A DNA stretch of 64,000 nucleotides from Chitinophagales bacterium (GCA_041392475.1 JAWKLZ010000003.1:1447501-1511500); one strand, 5' to 3'. Counted from the stretch's first letter, positions 51,484 to 61,221 are shown. The notes: generated by a model from the letters alone, not told the origin. Numbers and translations: made by a program.

Positions 51484-52209
51484 TTACTTTTTTGTTAGTT
51501 GCTGTAAATCTCCAATCATAAAAGTATGCTTTCCTTTGTCTGCAATTTTTGAAATGGTCTCAATGATTTGAAAGAACTTAATGTTGTCATCGTCTTTCAT
51601 CAACTCAGAAGCATTCTTCAAAGCCCTTGCAGTCGCAACTGTTGTTCTTGCATTTTCAAGTTCTGATTTTGATCTAATCTTTGCTTCTAAGTGTTTGGAA
51701 AACAAGTCTTGAATGGATTTTGGAAAGGTCAAATCCCGCAATTGTGCTTCTTCTATTTCGATTCCAAACTCATCAACTTGAATAACCATTTCTTCGGTTT
51801 TGAAGTCAGTTAGTTCATTGCGTTTTTCATTCAAGGTCTCACTGTCCATTTCTGCAATCCGTTTGCGTATAAAAATTTGAACGATATTGTAAAGCCTTTG
51901 CTCTGCTTCTTGTATAATGAATGGAATAGGTCGATCCAGTGCAAACTTACTTAAAAACTTGTGTCCATCTACTATTTTGTAAAGAACATTGAATGAAAAC
52001 CTTAGAGCGATATTGTCCTTCGTCAATACTTCTTGATTGGTCACGGTAATCAGTTTAGAAGTTTCAGGAAGTGTAAATAATTCTGTCCTGTTTTTCCAGT
52101 CCCAAACTTTATAATAACCAGAATTTAGCTTTTGTTCAAATTGGTTGTTTCGGTAAAGAAAGCCCGTTGTGTTTGGTTTTACTTGGTATTCCTTTTTAAA
52201 TATTCTCAT
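51484..52209 (-). CDS. SPFH/Band 7 domain protein (slipin-like)
   Basis: A 241-residue protein from ATG 52209 (MRIFKKEYQVKPNTTGFLYR); the open frame extends upstream to 52338 but that part has no family likeness. SPFH features: LPETSKLITVTNQEVLTKDN, ALRFSFNVLYKIVDG, then the conserved EFGIEIEEAQLRDLTFPKSI and an Ala/Glu-rich helix. Unlike most slipins, the hydrophobic N-terminal hairpin is missing in this start; with the longer start a hydrophobic stretch (SILVSFIFLFY) would be included, so the longer form cannot be excluded. The family organises membrane microdomains. Confidence 0.75.
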   Translation of the reverse strand: MRIFKKEYQVKPNTTGFLYRNNQFEQKLNSGYYKVWDWKNRTELFTLPETSKLITVTNQEVLTKDNIALRFSFNVLYKIVDGHKFLSKFALDRPIPFIIQEAEQRLYNIVQIFIRKRIAEMDSETLNEKRNELTDFKTEEMVIQVDEFGIEIEEAQLRDLTFPKSIQDLFSKHLEAKIRSKSELENARTTVATARALKNASELMKDDDNIKFFQIIETISKIADKGKHTFMIGDLQQLTKK

Positions 52210-52671
52210 CGTTTTGATGTTTTGACATTTGTAAAATAAAAAGATAAAAGACACCAAAATTGAGGGAAGACAAGTTGAGTAAGAACTATTGTTCAAACGG
52301 TATCCCTCGTCCTGCAAACTCTCTTTAGGTTTGGACATTGCTGCCCTGTCTTTTACCCTTTCTTTGTCAGCTTAACAGGCTGTTGGTCTTACGACCTTTG
52401 CAAATCCGATGCAATGAGGAGTCGAACCTCTTGGGACAAAGCTCCGCAATACCCTGTTTAGTTTGCTTGTCCCATAGTCAAACAGGTGGCGGTTGTTTTT
52501 TTATTTTTTCGTTAGGGGCTATAACGTTTATAGCTACGCAATCAGTTCCATAAAATAACACAATCTCCAAAAATATATTTTGATAATGACGCAGTGATTG
52601 AAGAAAAAGAGAATAGCAATATGGTTTTGCCGATGTTTGAAGCGAAAATGGTCTATATCCCATCCAATATT
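52210..52671. other. Intergenic region with no clear gene
   Basis: It contains a T-rich stretch (52493-52515) and GCTATAACG/CGTTTATAGC-type inverted repeats near 52520-52540. No convincing gene or RNA was recognised; a TTCGA-containing segment near 52415 looks like a tRNA T-arm on the minus strand but has no matching acceptor stem. Confidence 0.4.
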
Positions 52672-52844
52672 TGTTTATCGTATTCGGTCATTGTCATCTT
52701 GTCTTTCTTTTGAAAAGGTTTGTAAAAAATCTCTTGAAATTTGGATTCTCTTTTGGGGTCCAACACCATCAAATTCATCACGAACTGTACCAATGGAACA
52801 ATCACATATTCAGGAAGGTTTCTTTCTTCTGCTCGCTTTTTGAT
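52672..52844 (-). pseudogene. Duplicated fragment of the Rpn-type nuclease gene
   Basis: These 173 bases align without gaps to 56037-56209 inside the Rpn-type gene at 55829-56800, with roughly ten mismatches, most in the second half. The minus strand codes VPLVQFV...ESKFQEIFYKPFQKKDKM-like residues. Nothing else of the gene is present. The fragment ends about 50 bases before the STAND-TPR gene, and the full gene lies beyond that gene's other end. Confidence 0.85.
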
Positions 52845-52854
52845 AAATCATTTA

Positions 52855-52862
52855 TATATTTG
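52855..52862 (+). promoter_or_regulatory. -7 promoter box of STAND-TPR gene
   Basis: TATATTTG matches TAnnTTTG and lies 30 bases before the ATG at 52893, directly after the duplicated Rpn fragment. Confidence 0.45.
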
Positions 52863-52892
52863 TAACACACTTCAATTACAAATACAGACACC

Positions 52893-55475
52893 ATGCCCAG
52901 AAAAAAGCGCAGAAGCCTCAAAGACAAATTAGCCACCCAAAAGCAAAAAGCTTTCATCGGACGAGAAGAGCAGTTGGCAATTTTTCGGGTCAACTTCAGT
53001 GGAAATGCCTCCGATGATGCACTCTATAATATCTTCAACATCTACGGGCAAGGGGGAGTAGGCAAATCTGCCCTTTCTCGCCAATACGAACGTGTGGCAA
53101 AAGAAAACAACGCATTGGTCGCCTTCTTTGACTTGGAAAGCGACATCAAAGACATTCCTGCACTAATGGCAGAAATCGTGCGCCAACTGCAAACACAAAA
53201 TGTCAAATTCTCAGCTTTTGACAAAAAATACAAAAGCTACCGACAAGAAAAAGAACAGCTCGAAAGAGACCCCGAAGCTCCAAAGGGAATAGAAGGAACT
53301 ATTGGGAGAACCCTGACTAAAGTCGGGATGGAAGAACTCAAAAAACTGCCAGGGGGACATTTGGTAGAAATGCTGCCAACCGATGCCATTGCAGAACATG
53401 TGGGAGACGTGATAAGTTTTATCCGCAAGAAAATCACCAACAAAGACGAGTTGGAATTGCTTTTAGAACCTGTCAAAGTACTTACTCCCCTCTTCATTGA
53501 AGAAGTAAGTGAATGTGCAGAAGACAAGGATATTTGCTTGATTTTTGATACCTATGAAGTTGCCTTTCCAAAATTGGACGATTGGTTGCGTCATATTTTT
53601 AATTCCCAATATGGAGAATTCCCCGAAAATGTGCTGATGGTCATCAGTGGGCGTGACGAACTTTCGGAGAAATGGAGCGATTTCAAATCCATCCTTCACA
53701 AAATACCACTCGAACGCTTTACTGAAGTAGAAGCTATTGCGTTCCTAAAAAACCAAAATATCACAAACGAATCTGTCATTCAAACGATTGTTGAAATATC
53801 TGACAGATTGCCCATGTTGATGGTGCTGCTTGCGGACAAAGCCCCCGAAACGCCCGATCAAGTCGCCCATGCCTCAGAAAGTGCCGTAGAGCGATTCCTA
53901 AAGTGGATTCCCAATACTCAAGAACGAGAAATCATTTTGGCGACTGCCCTTCCTCGTGCCATCAATCAAGACATCGTTGAAGAATTAATGGGTGTATTGG
54001 AAATGGACAAAAAACAATGCCACCACTACTACCAACTCCTCAACAGTCAGCCCTTTGTCCAACAGCGAGGTGACATCAAAACCTACCACCCTGTGGTCAA
54101 AGACCAAATGCTTCGCTACCAATACCAACGCTCTCCACGTACTTGGTCGAAACAGCATTACGCTTTGGCTACCTATTTTGAAAATAGGGCTGCCAATCTC
54201 GGTTTGAATACCTTCCAAAGTCAATACACCAACGATACATGGCTTCAATTCACCATTGAAGCAAGTTACCACCGTTTATGTGCAAACTTTGAAAAAGAAC
54301 TGCCCAATGTCGTAGAAAAAATGGCGATTCATTGGAAGAATATTATAAAGGAATATGATATGCTTCTTTGGACAGATACAATTGCCAAAACGGGAGAATT
54401 GGTTAATGAAGAAAAATGGAGTAGGTTTATTCAAAAGGGAATTGCAGCTTCTATTGCTGATGAAAAAGAAGTCGCTTTCATTTTTTTTGAAACAATCAAT
54501 CGACAAAAATGGATAAAAGAACCTGTAGCTGCAAGTTTCTTCTACTTTCAAGAAGCGTGTTATACTTATGACATAAAAAAATCCATAGAACTTTATAAAA
54601 AAGCCATAGAACTGAACCCACAAGATGCTAACTTTTACTTATTTCTTGGTTTTGCTTATATTGAACAGGAGGAACTCAACAAGGCTATAAAATATATCAA
54701 AATCTATCAAAAATCCATAGAACTCAATTCTAATTCCCACCTATTTGCTTATTTAGCTCTTATTCTTGCTTACTCCGCACAATCCGAGCTTAAAAAAGCC
54801 ATGAAACTTCTTAGGAAAGCCATAGAACTACTCAATCCACAAGATGCCAATACTTACAATAAATTTGGATACATATATAAGGAATTGGGAGATTTGAGTA
54901 GTGCTATCGAGTATTTTAAAAAAGCCATCGAAATCGACCCCAAAGATGCCACTTCTTACAATGGTTTGGGAAGTGCTTATAAAGAGCAAGGGGAATTGAC
55001 AAAAGCAATAGTACAATTTGAAAAAACTATCGAACTCAATCCACAAAATCTCGCCGCCTATAATAATTTGGGAAGTGCTTATTCTGACCAAGGGGAATTG
55101 GAAAAAGCGATTGCTCACTATTTGAAAGCCATCGAACTCAATCCCCAATATGCCGACGCCTACCATAGCATAGGCTGGATTCAATTAGAAAAGTATTTCA
55201 ACTTAGAAAAAGCTTTGTCTTACTTTTTAAAGGCTTGGGAAGTTTCTAATCAAAATATGAGCCACGCCGCTATGAATATAGGGCATGTTTATTTGTTGAA
55301 AGAAGAAATAAAAATTGCCATAGATTGGTATCGGAAAAGTATTCCATTATGGAAGGATGTAGATATATTTTTCAAGGGAATGGAAGGGGATTATGTGGAT
55401 TTGAAGATGGAGGAACGAGGGGTTGAAAAAGGAATTTATGAAGAAATTTTGAGGCAACTTCGGGAGGGAGTATAA
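52893..55475 (+). CDS. STAND-type NTPase with C-terminal TPR repeats
   Basis: An 860-residue protein. A basic N-terminal tail precedes FIGREEQLAIF and the P-loop GQGGVGKS (52-59). The Walker B is DICLIFDTYE (about 213-222), followed by MVISGRDEL (sensor/RxD-like) and an NB-ARC-type helical region. Residues about 560-860 hold about seven TPR units (AIELNPQDANFYLFLGFAYI, AIEIDPKDATSYNGLGSAYK). STAND ATPases oligomerise when their repeats sense a trigger, in signalling or antiphage defence. No effector domain is fused, so an interacting protein is expected. A hairpin terminator follows. Confidence 0.85.
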   Translation: MPRKKRRSLKDKLATQKQKAFIGREEQLAIFRVNFSGNASDDALYNIFNIYGQGGVGKSALSRQYERVAKENNALVAFFDLESDIKDIPALMAEIVRQLQTQNVKFSAFDKKYKSYRQEKEQLERDPEAPKGIEGTIGRTLTKVGMEELKKLPGGHLVEMLPTDAIAEHVGDVISFIRKKITNKDELELLLEPVKVLTPLFIEEVSECAEDKDICLIFDTYEVAFPKLDDWLRHIFNSQYGEFPENVLMVISGRDELSEKWSDFKSILHKIPLERFTEVEAIAFLKNQNITNESVIQTIVEISDRLPMLMVLLADKAPETPDQVAHASESAVERFLKWIPNTQEREIILATALPRAINQDIVEELMGVLEMDKKQCHHYYQLLNSQPFVQQRGDIKTYHPVVKDQMLRYQYQRSPRTWSKQHYALATYFENRAANLGLNTFQSQYTNDTWLQFTIEASYHRLCANFEKELPNVVEKMAIHWKNIIKEYDMLLWTDTIAKTGELVNEEKWSRFIQKGIAASIADEKEVAFIFFETINRQKWIKEPVAASFFYFQEACYTYDIKKSIELYKKAIELNPQDANFYLFLGFAYIEQEELNKAIKYIKIYQKSIELNSNSHLFAYLALILAYSAQSELKKAMKLLRKAIELLNPQDANTYNKFGYIYKELGDLSSAIEYFKKAIEIDPKDATSYNGLGSAYKEQGELTKAIVQFEKTIELNPQNLAAYNNLGSAYSDQGELEKAIAHYLKAIELNPQYADAYHSIGWIQLEKYFNLEKALSYFLKAWEVSNQNMSHAAMNIGHVYLLKEEIKIAIDWYRKSIPLWKDVDIFFKGMEGDYVDLKMEERGVEKGIYEEILRQLREGV

Positions 55476-55478
55476 ACA

Positions 55479-55520
55479 GGCTCATTATCAGAGGGCTTCG
55501 AAACCCTTCGATAATGAGCC
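55479..55520. terminator. Terminator after the STAND-TPR gene
   Basis: GGCTCATTATC (55479-55489) pairs perfectly with GATAATGAGCC (55510-55520), extended by GAGGG/CCCTTC inside. There is no long T-run. Confidence 0.65.
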
Positions 55521-55619
55521 ACTCAAATGTCGCCCTGTTTTTCAAACGATGGCGAATTTTCGTTTAGCCTTTATACAAATCAGGTTTATCTTTCATCATG
55601 CCAAAACCATATAGATACC

Positions 55620-55817
55620 TCATGCTTGTTGAGTAATTGTAAGAACTCTTTGAAGTCGGGGTGCAGTCTCATAGTTATAATTGTAAAATTGTTCACGCAA
55701 AGATTCCAAAGCAGATAAGCGATAAATCCAAGATTGATTCATCCAAAACGCTCTATCATTGGGTTCTTCACCCATTTTTGTGATGTTTATTACTTTTTTA
55801 TTTACTTTAAATTCCAT
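55620..55817 (-). CDS. Small antitoxin-like protein
   Basis: A 65-residue protein: a short beta N-terminus (VINITKMGEEPND) then RAFWMNQSWIYRLSALESLR and PRLQRVLTI. This layout 'EEPNDxxxW...RLxALExLRxxY...PRLQRV' is common in small genes placed before nucleotidyltransferase-type genes in bacteria. The expected partner downstream is missing: only a 19-codon frame (MRYLYGFGMMKDKPDLYKG) follows. It starts 11 bases from the end of the Rpn-type gene on the same strand. Confidence 0.55.
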   Translation of the reverse strand: MEFKVNKKVINITKMGEEPNDRAFWMNQSWIYRLSALESLREQFYNYNYETAPRLQRVLTITQQA

Positions 55818-55828
55818 TGGTGAAATTT

Positions 55829-56800
55829 TTAATTTTTATACTCTTCAATAACTTTCTCTACGAATTCTTTCTCCACACCTAACAGCAAAGCAATGTTAAT
55901 AACCTCCCATTTGTGTTCATAAAAGAGCTTCAAAACCATTTGACGGTTTTGTTTTTCAAGTAATTCTTTGGCTTTTCTCTCTTCTCTCTGTTCAATAGTT
56001 TCTCCATAATAAGCCAAATTCATTCCATCTATAATCTGTTTATCGTATTCGGTCATTGTCATCTTGTCTTTCTTTTGAAAAGGTTTGTAAAAAATCTCTT
56101 GAAATTTGGATTCTCGCTTGCAGTCCAATACCATCAAATTCATCACAAATTGTACCAATGGAACAATCACATATTCAGGAAAGTTTCTTTCTTCTGCTCG
56201 CTTTTTGATGAATTTGATGAGAGCGACCTTCAATTTCAGCCTATTATCCAAATTTTCCTTCGTGTTCAAAATATGCAAGGCTGCCAATACTGCAATTGCA
56301 AAGGGGTTTTTAGAAGCAAGTAAGGATTTTTCGTCTTGCTTTTTGACAATGTAGGTATTGTACTTGTAGGTCACTTCCGTTCCAAAATATTCGTTGGAAA
56401 ACCGATTGTAGTTTTTGGGAACGCTTTCACCAATAAATATGGCAATAGCTGTTATCTTCTTGATTTTGAACTTATCGTAAATTCGATAGTAGTAGGTAAA
56501 CATCCTTTCTGCGAAGTCTGTCTCGTGTTTGTCTTGTACTTCAATGTGAATCAAAAACCACTGATTCGTACCATCTTTCAAATACACCTTCACAAAAGCA
56601 TCATTGATTTTCTTACCTTTCTTTTTGGGAACAGCTATAATTTGGTGGAGTTCTTGCTGCAAAAATTCAGGCTTCTGCTCAAAATCTACCAATGGATATA
56701 AGTCGGGCATGAAGAATCCCACAAAATACTCAAAAAGCTGTTCAATGATTTCTTTCCAACGGGTATCGTGGTCTATGTGTTTGTCGATGTTTTTGGGCAT
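55829..56800 (-). CDS. Rpn-family PD-(D/E)XK nuclease / putative transposase
   Basis: A 323-residue protein of the Rpn/YhgA-like group. The start DTRWKEIIEQLFEYFVGFFM and DLYPLVDFEQ are family features. The nuclease core has Asp in KINDAFVKVYL and the E-x-Q/K motif in WFLIHIEVQDK. The C-terminus is helical and charged (REERKAKELLEKQNRQMVLK). Rpn proteins promote RecA-independent recombination and cleave DNA. A 173-bp piece of this gene is duplicated at 52672-52844. Confidence 0.85.
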   Translation of the reverse strand: MPKNIDKHIDHDTRWKEIIEQLFEYFVGFFMPDLYPLVDFEQKPEFLQQELHQIIAVPKKKGKKINDAFVKVYLKDGTNQWFLIHIEVQDKHETDFAERMFTYYYRIYDKFKIKKITAIAIFIGESVPKNYNRFSNEYFGTEVTYKYNTYIVKKQDEKSLLASKNPFAIAVLAALHILNTKENLDNRLKLKVALIKFIKKRAEERNFPEYVIVPLVQFVMNLMVLDCKRESKFQEIFYKPFQKKDKMTMTEYDKQIIDGMNLAYYGETIEQREERKAKELLEKQNRQMVLKLFYEHKWEVINIALLLGVEKEFVEKVIEEYKN

Positions 56801-56890
56801 ATTAAAACAATCTCAATAGATTTTATTTAAACATGATGAAAAAAATATTAATTTAGCGAAAATTTCCTATAATCAAAGTTAATTCATTTC

Positions 56891-57832
56891 ATGCTTACAA
56901 TAGAAGAATTTACTCATATTTTACTTAAAGATATTAATTCCAACTTGAAAGAAAACTTTGGCTATACAGTAGAGAAGTCGATATATTTAGTAGCCAAAAA
57001 ATTCAAATATACTATACCTGATAACACAACGAAAAGGGGTTTTAGAATAATTAATGGTAAAAGGAATGTTTGTAAAAAAATAGCCTCAATTGCAGAAGAA
57101 TATTTACATCAATGTGGTTTTCTTTTGAAAGATTACAAGAACAATTGGGCAATCACTCCTACGGGGTTATCTTTTTTGAAAAAAAGACTTGGTGTATCCT
57201 CTTTAGTTAAGCGGTTTCACCAATCAAAAAACTGGAGTAAGTTGCATGAGAATAAATATGATGCGCTTCAAATGGTATTAGAAAATATAAGTATTGATGT
57301 ATTTGTAAACGATTTAGATAAATACATTGATACTGATGTAAATGACATTTTAATGAAAAAGATATGTTCGTTTAATGAGAGAGAGTTAGAATATGTAATC
57401 GCTAAAATTATTTCCGATATTACAGGTGGAGAAGCTCAAATAACAAGATATTCCAAAGATGGAGGAATTGACGGAGTTATTAAGATTAATAATGGTTTTT
57501 TTGGTTACATAATACTCATTCAAGTTAAACATTATAGCAACAAAAGCATTCCTTTAAAGGATGTTCGTTCATTTGCAGGGGCAGTTTCCGATAATAAAGA
57601 ATATCCCAATGCAAGAGGAATATTTTTTACAACATCAAGATTTACAAAAGACGCATTGAGTTATACTAAAAGTCACAGTACTCCAATTGTCTTGACTAAT
57701 TTAGAACAATTTGTAAATACTATGATAGATAATGAAGTAGGCATATTTAATACTGCCTTAGGTTTTAGAATAGATAGTCACTATTTCTCTGAAATTAGAA
57801 AAGACCTAAGGAGATTAAAGAGGGAAAAGTAA
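56891..57832 (+). CDS. Mrr-like restriction endonuclease
   Basis: A 313-residue protein. The N-terminal half has a winged-helix-like region (GFRIINGKRNVCKKIASIAE; AITPTGLSFLKKRLG). The C-terminal half is the Mrr_cat PD-(D/E)XK nuclease: Glu in ERELEYVIAKIISDITG, Asp in YSKDGGIDGVIKI, QVKHYSNKSIPL (the Q-x-K motif) and RGIFFTTSRFTKDALSYT. Mrr-type enzymes cut modified foreign DNA. No methylase is adjacent, which suits a modification-dependent enzyme. Its stop abuts a duplicated copy of the purL 3' end. Confidence 0.87.
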   Translation: MLTIEEFTHILLKDINSNLKENFGYTVEKSIYLVAKKFKYTIPDNTTKRGFRIINGKRNVCKKIASIAEEYLHQCGFLLKDYKNNWAITPTGLSFLKKRLGVSSLVKRFHQSKNWSKLHENKYDALQMVLENISIDVFVNDLDKYIDTDVNDILMKKICSFNERELEYVIAKIISDITGGEAQITRYSKDGGIDGVIKINNGFFGYIILIQVKHYSNKSIPLKDVRSFAGAVSDNKEYPNARGIFFTTSRFTKDALSYTKSHSTPIVLTNLEQFVNTMIDNEVGIFNTALGFRIDSHYFSEIRKDLRRLKREK

Positions 57833-57986
57833 CTAAACCTCCACCAATCCCCCACTCCAAGCTTCTTACAAAGCCTCCACAGGCAAATTCACCACTCGTT
57901 CCCTTCAAAATCATTCGTTTGATTCAATTAATAGATAGCAAAAAACTTGGCGACATCCGAAGGATTCGCAAACGTTTGAAGCGACA
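57833..57986. repeat. Duplicated purL tail plus decayed TTCGSCGACA repeat
   Basis: 57833-57912 copies the last about 80 bases of purL (57987-58066), including its stop, with about 15 differences. Between the copies lie about 75 bases with CTTGGCGACATCCGAAGG, a decayed version of the repeat in icmF and at 24945. The first base of the copy follows the Mrr-like gene's stop codon directly. Confidence 0.75.
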
Positions 57987-60900
57987 CTACACCTCCACCA
58001 ATCCCCCACTCCAAGCCTCCTGCAAATCCTCCACAGGTAAATCCACCACCTTTTCTCCCTCAAAATCAAACACTACCTGCTTATCCGCTTTCACCTCTCC
58101 CAAGAAAGTCGCATCACTACCCAAAATCCCTTCAAAATCAGCCCGATGTTCAGGCGCAACCGACACCACAAAACGAGAATGAGACTCCGAAAACAAAATG
58201 GCATTCAAGTCCAAATCATTGTCTTTCAAAGCATCTAAATCTAAATCAACTCCCAAATCACCGCCAAAAGCAGATTCCACCACAGCCACCGCCAAACCAC
58301 CGTCCGACAAATCATGGCTACTCGCAATCAAGCCTTTGCTGTTCGCTTCCATCACCTTCATATACAAAAGCTTGGCATCCTCTTTTCGGACTTTTGGCAC
58401 GTTTGCGCCCAATTCTTCAAACAAATTGTAGAACTCCGAAGCCCCCAATTCATTGTAGGTTTTGCCGAGTTGATAGACCAAATCACCCGCTTTTTTGAAG
58501 TCAGAAGTCACCATTTTGCGGATGTCGTTCACCTTTGCAGACATGGAGTACAAGATGGTTGGAGGAATCGAAATTTTCACGCCATCGCCTTTGTAGTCGT
58601 TTTTCATGCTATCCTTGCCCGAAGTCAGAGGAATATCGAAGTAAGTCGCCATGTCGTAGAGTGCCTCACACATTTGCACCAATTTGGCGAGTTTTTCCTT
58701 GCCATCGGGGTTCGTTTCGGGGTGATAGACCGAATCAGGTACACAGAAATTATCGTTGATGGACCAAAAAACGCCATCGTTTTCGCCCATATTTGGCAGT
58801 TGTCCCCCCACCGAAATGATTTGTCGCACCGCCTCGTCAAAAGCACCTGCCGACATTTCGTAGGCATCAATGTCGCCATACCTCGGCAAAATCCCATTGG
58901 AAACTGCCACCCCTTCAAAAGTCTCAAAACCAATTCGCATCACCGCCGCATCTTGCGGAGCTTTCCCCTTTCGTCCCATCAAAGGTTTGATAATTGTTTT
59001 GCCTTTTACTTCGTGGTCGTATTGGCGAATCACATTTTCACGGGAGCAAATATTGAGGCTGCCCATCAAAGCCAACAAAACATCGTTGTAGAGAGGCATT
59101 GAAGGACTCGAAACCATCATGTTCATCGCAATGGAAGGCTCGTACAAATCGGGCTTTTTCCATTCTGCCTCCAAATGTTTGATAGGCACACCATCATGCA
59201 AAAATTCCATGTTGAGGTAAGCTACTTTTTCCCCATTGTAGCGCACTTCGAGGTAGCCATCTTTGGTAAAATAGCCAATGTCGGTCATTTCGACTTCCAT
59301 TTCCTGCGCCATCTGGTGTATCGCTTCTAAATCTTTTGGCTCAACCACCAAACTCATACGCTCCTGAGATTCAGACACAAAAATCTCCCAGGGCTTCAAT
59401 CCAGAATACTTTAAAGGAACTTTGTCCAAGTCGACAACTGCGCCTCCACAAAGGTCTGCCATTTCACCAATTGAAGAAGACAAACCACCTGCGCCATTGT
59501 CGGTTGAGCATTTCACCAAACCCGCACGACAGGCTCTTTCCAAAAAGTCGGAAGCCAGTTTTTGGGTAATCGGACTGCCAATTTGCACGGCAGACATGGG
59601 CGAATGTTCGTCAATCTCTACGGAAGAAAAAGTCGCTCCATGAATCCCATCTTTGCCGACTCGACCTCCAATCACCAAAATTCTATCTCCTTTGTCAATC
59701 GGTTTTTCCCAACTGTTTTTGCCCTTGTATTGAGGTGGCATCAATGCGCCTGTACCGCAATAAACCAAAGGTTTGCCTCTATAACGGTCGTCAAAAACAA
59801 TCGAACCATTCACCGTAGGAACGCCCGATTTGTTGCCGCCATCTTCAATTCCATTTCGCACGCCTGCAAAAATGCGCTTGGGATGCAATTGTCCAGTCAA
59901 TAATTTGCCGTCAAAATTGGGCGAACCGAAGCAGAGAACATTCGTATTAAACAACAATTTTGCGCCGCCAACACCTGTACCCAAAGGGTCTCGGTTGTTG
60001 CCCAAAATTCCTGTAATCGCTCCACCGTAAGGGTCGAGTGCAGAAGGGGAATTGTGGGTTTCGACTTTGAAGACAAAGTGGGTGTTTTCATTCACCTTCA
60101 CGACTCCTGCATTGTCCGTAAAAACTTTGACCAACCAATCGTTCTTTTTTGCCGCCAAACTTTCGGCTACCTTGTCGGTCGCACCTTTGATGAAGGTTTT
60201 GAAGAGGGATTTGATGGTTTTGGTTTCGCCTGTTTCGTGGTTGGTATATTCGATTATGGCGTTGAATTCCTTGTGTTTGCAGTGTTCGCTCCAAGTCTGC
60301 GCCAATACCTCCAACTCACAATCGGTTGGCTTCAATGGCAAGCCCTTTTCTTTGCGAATTGCTTGTGTTTCAGGTGCATTGTAGTGGTCTTGAATGGCTT
60401 TCATTTCCTCCAAATTCAAAGCCAAAACCATGCGCTTCGACAAGTCTATCAAATCTTCATCCGACAAATCCAAGTCAATGGTATTCGTGGTTGAATCGAC
60501 TGCAATCTGTACTTTGGGAACGTACAAATCTTTGGGCTGTGGGAAATTTTTCCCCGCTGCAAGGCTGCCGTATTGGAAATGATTGATTAGTTTATTGCCC
60601 AACAAATCGGCTGCAATGGTTTGCAGTTCTTCGATAGAAAGGGCTTTTTCGATGTAGTAAATGTCTTGACTGTAAATGTGTTGGGTATTCACATCCAAAT
60701 CTAAATTGCGGAAGTCGACCAATGCTTTCTGAGCAGAAGTGCCTTCATCATCGGTGACACCTGGCAGTTTGGCGACTGCAATAAAAGACTGAAAACCATC
60801 TCCTTTCCACAATTCTTGGATGTAGGTTTCATTCATGATTTCATCCGTCAAGCACTTTCCTGCAAAATCTTGCAGTGCCTCTGGGTCCATTGGGTAATCG

Positions 60901-61034
60901 ACTGCAAAAACTTTGCTGCTCTTGACCGTGCCTGTGTTGATACCCAAAAAGTCTTCGGAATTTTTTTGGACGTGTTCGCCTTTGGTGTCTCGAATGTGGG
61001 ATTGAAGGGTAAGCTGTATAAATTGATAGCTCAT
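57987..61034 (-). CDS. purL: Phosphoribosylformylglycinamidine synthase, PurL without glutaminase domain
   Basis: A 1015-residue protein from ATG 61034 (MSYQFIQLTLQSHI); a start at 61070 would add 12 residues unlike the family. A PurS-like N-terminal domain is followed by two AIR-synthase-like halves. Conserved parts are ELEVLAQTWSEHCKHKEFNA (catalytic His region), KVETHNSPSALDPYGGA, STDNGAGGLSSSIGEM and SSHDLSDGGLAVA. It converts FGAR to FGAM in purine synthesis using ATP and ammonia. The C-terminal glutaminase domain of the large PurL type is absent, so a separate PurQ is needed; none is in this window. Confidence 0.93.
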   Translation of the reverse strand: MSYQFIQLTLQSHIRDTKGEHVQKNSEDFLGINTGTVKSSKVFAVDYPMDPEALQDFAGKCLTDEIMNETYIQELWKGDGFQSFIAVAKLPGVTDDEGTSAQKALVDFRNLDLDVNTQHIYSQDIYYIEKALSIEELQTIAADLLGNKLINHFQYGSLAAGKNFPQPKDLYVPKVQIAVDSTTNTIDLDLSDEDLIDLSKRMVLALNLEEMKAIQDHYNAPETQAIRKEKGLPLKPTDCELEVLAQTWSEHCKHKEFNAIIEYTNHETGETKTIKSLFKTFIKGATDKVAESLAAKKNDWLVKVFTDNAGVVKVNENTHFVFKVETHNSPSALDPYGGAITGILGNNRDPLGTGVGGAKLLFNTNVLCFGSPNFDGKLLTGQLHPKRIFAGVRNGIEDGGNKSGVPTVNGSIVFDDRYRGKPLVYCGTGALMPPQYKGKNSWEKPIDKGDRILVIGGRVGKDGIHGATFSSVEIDEHSPMSAVQIGSPITQKLASDFLERACRAGLVKCSTDNGAGGLSSSIGEMADLCGGAVVDLDKVPLKYSGLKPWEIFVSESQERMSLVVEPKDLEAIHQMAQEMEVEMTDIGYFTKDGYLEVRYNGEKVAYLNMEFLHDGVPIKHLEAEWKKPDLYEPSIAMNMMVSSPSMPLYNDVLLALMGSLNICSRENVIRQYDHEVKGKTIIKPLMGRKGKAPQDAAVMRIGFETFEGVAVSNGILPRYGDIDAYEMSAGAFDEAVRQIISVGGQLPNMGENDGVFWSINDNFCVPDSVYHPETNPDGKEKLAKLVQMCEALYDMATYFDIPLTSGKDSMKNDYKGDGVKISIPPTILYSMSAKVNDIRKMVTSDFKKAGDLVYQLGKTYNELGASEFYNLFEELGANVPKVRKEDAKLLYMKVMEANSKGLIASSHDLSDGGLAVAVVESAFGGDLGVDLDLDALKDNDLDLNAILFSESHSRFVVSVAPEHRADFEGILGSDATFLGEVKADKQVVFDFEGEKVVDLPVEDLQEAWSGGLVEV

Positions 61035-61221
61035 AAGCGGTAAATCAATGTTTTGGTTTTGAAGCCGCAAAGATAGGAGTTTGTTTTTGGAATTGAAGCT
61101 GCAAAGGTTAAGTGTTTGGTTTTGAAGGAAAATTTTAAATACGGATTGTGTATTTTATTTTGTGTTATGGATTAATTGAAGTATTTTTGAAGTTTGTGGG
61201 GATTCTTTAAATTTTATACTT

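Noticed and set aside
52400..52460. tRNA-like T-arm (GGTTCGACTCC) on the minus strand
   Set aside because: Only the T-arm-like piece is present; no matching acceptor stem, D-arm or anticodon arm could be placed at the right distances.
52480..52545. Possible second attC-like site (GTGGCGG ... CGTTAGGGGCTATAACG)
   Set aside because: It faintly resembles 55535-55585 on the other side of the STAND-TPR gene, but arms do not pair well and the GTTCTCTGC core is absent.
58314..59102. 262-codon ORF opposite purL
   Set aside because: Antisense to highly conserved PurL motifs; no family likeness.
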